From Dasypus novemcinctus (Eukaryota > Chordata > Mammalia > Cingulata > Dasypodidae), in the NCBI RefSeq assembly GCF_030445035.2, contig NC_080682.1, positions 34,268,770 through 34,332,769 on the forward strand: 64,000 nt of DNA, in the 5' to 3' direction. Made by a program: the position numbers and the translations under genes. The notes beneath the pieces were generated by a model. The model was given only the letters and a program-made list of their open reading frames with translations, was not told where the DNA came from and ran no database searches. Each line of letters opens with the position of its first letter. Position 1 is the stretch's first letter. Shown one piece after another: positions 61,601 through 64,000 of this stretch.

Positions 61601-62200
61601 GAGGGTGGGAGGAAGGAGCAGGTGAATTCAGGGGATGTACAGGACTGTGGTTAAAATTATAATGGTGGGAATGATCTTTTGACAAATATGGCAGGGAAAG
61701 ATTACTGGTGTAGGGTGTTATGAGGGTTTATGCAGGATAATGTTCACATGGGGCATAACTGGATGGATTATGTAAGTCAACCCCTCAATATTATTATTGC
61801 AAGTAACTATAAATCTTTTTGTTCAAAAATTGAAGCTTAGTGATTACCATAGTTTCTCAGAGAAGGGGAAGGGAATAATAGAATAGATGGAACATAGGAC
61901 ATTTTTAAAGCATTAGAATTGTTCTGCATGATCTTGCAATGACAGATACAGGTTATTTTAAATTTCATCCAAACCTATAAAAGCATACAATGCAAAATGT
62001 AAACAATAATGTAAACAATTGACCATGGTTAATAGCAAAACTTAAATATTTGTACATCGACGGTAACAAATGTACCATCTACAATGCAAAATGTTAATAG
62101 GGGAGAATGGAAAATGGGGAGTGCATTGGGTATATGAACATCACTTATATTTCTGTGACCTAAAGCTTCATTGAAGATAAAATGAAAAAAAAAAAAAAAA
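58611..62200 (+). mobile_element. L1 with 5' UTR and 3' end but large internal deletion
   Basis: 5' UTR-like sequence covers about 58611-60150, with T-rich runs at 59350-59930. ORF1 N-terminal-like text follows (60165-60295, with 'KNQEMQNMEQLMKDA' in one frame). Near 60300-60365 it changes directly to the ORF2 C-terminal part ('WCLENWIS'-type region at 60370, end near 61350). A 3' UTR and A-run (62186-62201) close it. Most of ORF1 and ORF2 (endonuclease and reverse transcriptase) are missing. Confidence 0.7.
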
Positions 62201-63076
62201 AGACACTGGAGGAATATAAGAAAGAAATTGTCACTATACATACAAGACAACAAATCTTACAGTGATGAAAGGCACAGTGACAAAATTTTGCCATTTCATT
62301 TATAGTTTACTTACTTAAACCTCTACTGCCCCTTTTACGTGAACCTGCTATTAACACTACACTAGTTAAACATATGTCCCTGAGACTTAAATCTTGGGTC
62401 TGTTCATATGCCTGTTGAGCCCTGAATGTCAGTATAGCTGACAACACCTACTCTCCAGTTCACTGGACTCACCCAGGATATCTAACAAGGAAATGATGAT
62501 AGACAACCCCCACCCCAAGGAACAGAGAGTGTCTGCAACTCCAGACAAGAAAGTTCAATTAATCTGCCCCAAGAGCTCTAAGCTCCCTCTCAGTTAGAAA
62601 CAGAGTATGCATCACCATCCCCAAATCCTCAAGATTAGGGAATGAACAATGGACAATAGTAGACTTATTATTATTCTATTACAGATATTATTTTTCTAAC
62701 AATGAAAGAACTTTTATCATTGATGTGGAGACACTGGCCATCAAACGTTCTGAGCAAGGGAGAGGAAATAATAGATGTAACACAGAGACATTTTGGGGAC
62801 TTTGGAATTGTCCTGCATGCATAGCATTGCAATGATGGATACAGGCCATTATACATTTTGTCACAGCTTGTAAACTTGTGTGGGGAAATGTGTAAACTAT
62901 ATTGTAAACTATAGTCCAGAGTTAGAAGCAATGCTTCAATATATGTTCATCAATTTTAGCAAATGTACCACATTAAAGAAAGATGTGGTTAATGTGGGAA
63001 AGTGGGGACGGGGTGTTGGCATATGGGAATCTCCTAAATTTTTATGTAACATGTATGTAATCAAAAACTTCTTTAA

Positions 63077-63497
63077 GGCGGCGGACTTGGCCCAGTGGTT
63101 AGGCCATCCATCTACCACATGGGAGGTTCGTGGTTCAAACCCCGGGCCTCCTTGATCCATGTGGAGCTGTCCCACGTGCAGTGCTGATGCACGCAAGGAG
63201 TGCCGTGCCACGCAGGGGTGTCCCTCGCGTAGGGGAGCCCCATGCATAAGGAGTGCGCCCCGTAAGGAGAGCTGCCCAGCATGAAAGAAAGTGCAGCCTG
63301 CCCAAGAATTGTGCCACACACATGGAGAGCTGACACAACAAGATGACACAACAAAAAGAAACACAGATTCCCATGCTGCTGACAACAGAAGCGGACAAAG
63401 AAGATGCAGCAAATAGACACAGAAAACAGACAACCTAGGTAGGGGGAGGGGAGAGAAACAAATAAATAAATCTTAAACAAACAAACAAAAAACACAT
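63077..63497 (+). mobile_element. DAS-SINE (armadillo tRNA-derived SINE)
   Basis: Full element with the tRNA-like head, box A TGGCCCAGTGG (63088-63098), box B GGTTCAAACCC (63132-63142), the DAS body and an (AAAT)n/(AAAC)n tail. AAAACTTCTTTAA is duplicated without change at 63064-63076 and 63498-63510. This fits a recent insertion by L1 machinery and is the best indicator that the DNA is from armadillo. The antisense frames of up to 165 codons are artefacts. Confidence 0.96.
63088..63142 (+). promoter_or_regulatory. RNA polymerase III boxes A and B of the SINE
   Basis: Box A and box B are spaced as in a tRNA gene. The tRNA-like head is not a functional tRNA gene because the element continues without a tRNA 3' end. 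Confidence 0.75.
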
Positions 63498-63534
63498 AAA
63501 ACTTCTTTAAAAATGAAAAGTAAAAAAAAAAGAT

Positions 63535-63720
63535 GTGAAGGAGGGGGTAATAAAATCAAGGCCACAGAAATAAGCATGAATATAAGAGCAAACTATGAGC
63601 AACTGTATGCCAACAAATTTGATAATCTAGATGAAATGGACAAATTTCTAGACACCACAAACTACATACACTGACACAAGAAGAAATAAATATCCCTTGA
63701 TTACATAATGAAATAAAACA
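63535..63720 (+). repeat. L1 ORF2 fragment
   Basis: 'AACTATGAGCAACTGTATGC' and 'AATCTAGATGAAATGGACAA' are L1 ORF2 phrases. It may continue the fragment at 58430-58610. The remainder to 64000 shows no gene. Confidence 0.65.
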
Positions 63721-64000
63721 AAACAGGATTCTTGTTGTAAATGCATACTTTTCAATTTAAGACAAGATAAAGTGACGATGAACAAAAGAGACTAAATTTA
63801 AGAGACATAACCAGCAAAATAAACATAAAAGTATTATAGATTATATTTACAGATTATATGAAAATAAAAGCAACTGGATAGTTGAAGTTTTCTTGCCCTG
63901 TATTGATAAGGTTTCATGACCATTTGGTTGGACTCTATTTCCAATACCTTACTTTGAACTGGACTATCTTCTTCCACAGGAAATTGAGAGCATCCACTTG

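Larger units (their letters stand above)
62203..63530 (+). repeat. Second L1 3' UTR fragment, with SINE near its 3' end
   Basis: Similar to the 3' UTR text at 26600-26900. An A-run at 63522-63531 ends it. Confidence 0.6.

Noticed and set aside
63080-63150. Functional tRNA gene
   Set aside because: The tRNA-like head has boxes A and B but lacks a tRNA 3' end and is joined to a SINE body.
62936-63495. Long antisense open frames of 127-165 codons
   Set aside because: They are the reverse complement of the DAS-SINE. The same translation recurs at the SINEs at 17446 and 48962.
1-64000. CRISPR array, rRNA, bacterial operon or phage region
   Set aside because: No regularly spaced repeats with unique spacers, no rRNA sequence and no compact gene layout. 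Repeats and OR genes show mammalian DNA.

Overview
This window is mammalian nuclear DNA, almost certainly from an armadillo (Dasypus) or close xenarthran relative. The diagnostic evidence is three copies of the tRNA-derived SINE known from armadillo (DAS-SINE): 63077-63497 on the + strand, 17446-17817 and 48962-49386 on the - strand. There are also many L1 copies, MaLR-type LTRs, MIR relics and class II olfactory receptor (OR) sequences. There is no bacterial or viral gene organisation. Most open frames are chance or repeat-derived, and I find no intact cellular protein-coding gene.

1-28.9 kb is a deeply nested retroelement stack. An old L1 (5330-5555, 19302-22970, 27512-28945, + strand) was split by a class I endogenous retrovirus (ERV) on the - strand (5560-19297; 580-bp LTRs; 4-bp target duplication AAGT; broken gag and pol). 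That ERV was in turn hit by a solo LTR (6983-7453, TSD CTCT), a SINE (17446-17817, - strand) and a very young ERV (7738-14677, TSD GTGG) whose two 464-bp LTRs look identical by eye. The young ERV has a tRNA-Arg-type primer site, a splice donor and a polypurine tract, but no recognisable gag, pol or env. Further right the old L1 is split by a polyadenylated retrocopy (22971-27501), itself split by a 5'-truncated L1 (23170-27300) with a 2.7-kb 3' UTR.

29-34.4 kb and 51-55.1 kb are two diverged copies of one duplicated segment, each carrying an OR on the - strand. The first (31047-31994) is full length with one premature stop at codon 251. The second (51937-52885) is frameshifted and has DHY in place of the usual DRY motif.

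34.6-41.2 kb is an older relative of the young ERV. It has a proline-type primer site, is interrupted in its 5' LTR by a processed retrocopy (34988-36417) that itself carries a solo LTR (35371-35837, TSD CATT), and carries an inverted LTR of its own family. 41.2-51 kb and 55-64 kb are L1 fragments, MIR relics, SINEs and AT-rich sequence with no visible gene. The last region includes an L1 that has its 5' UTR and 3' end but lacks the middle.

The window therefore records successive insertions rather than a pathway. The strongest biological story is the non-autonomous ERV family: a recent insertion, two members with different primer-binding sites, and dependence on proteins supplied in trans. 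Family names come from memory of consensus sequences; no database search was possible.
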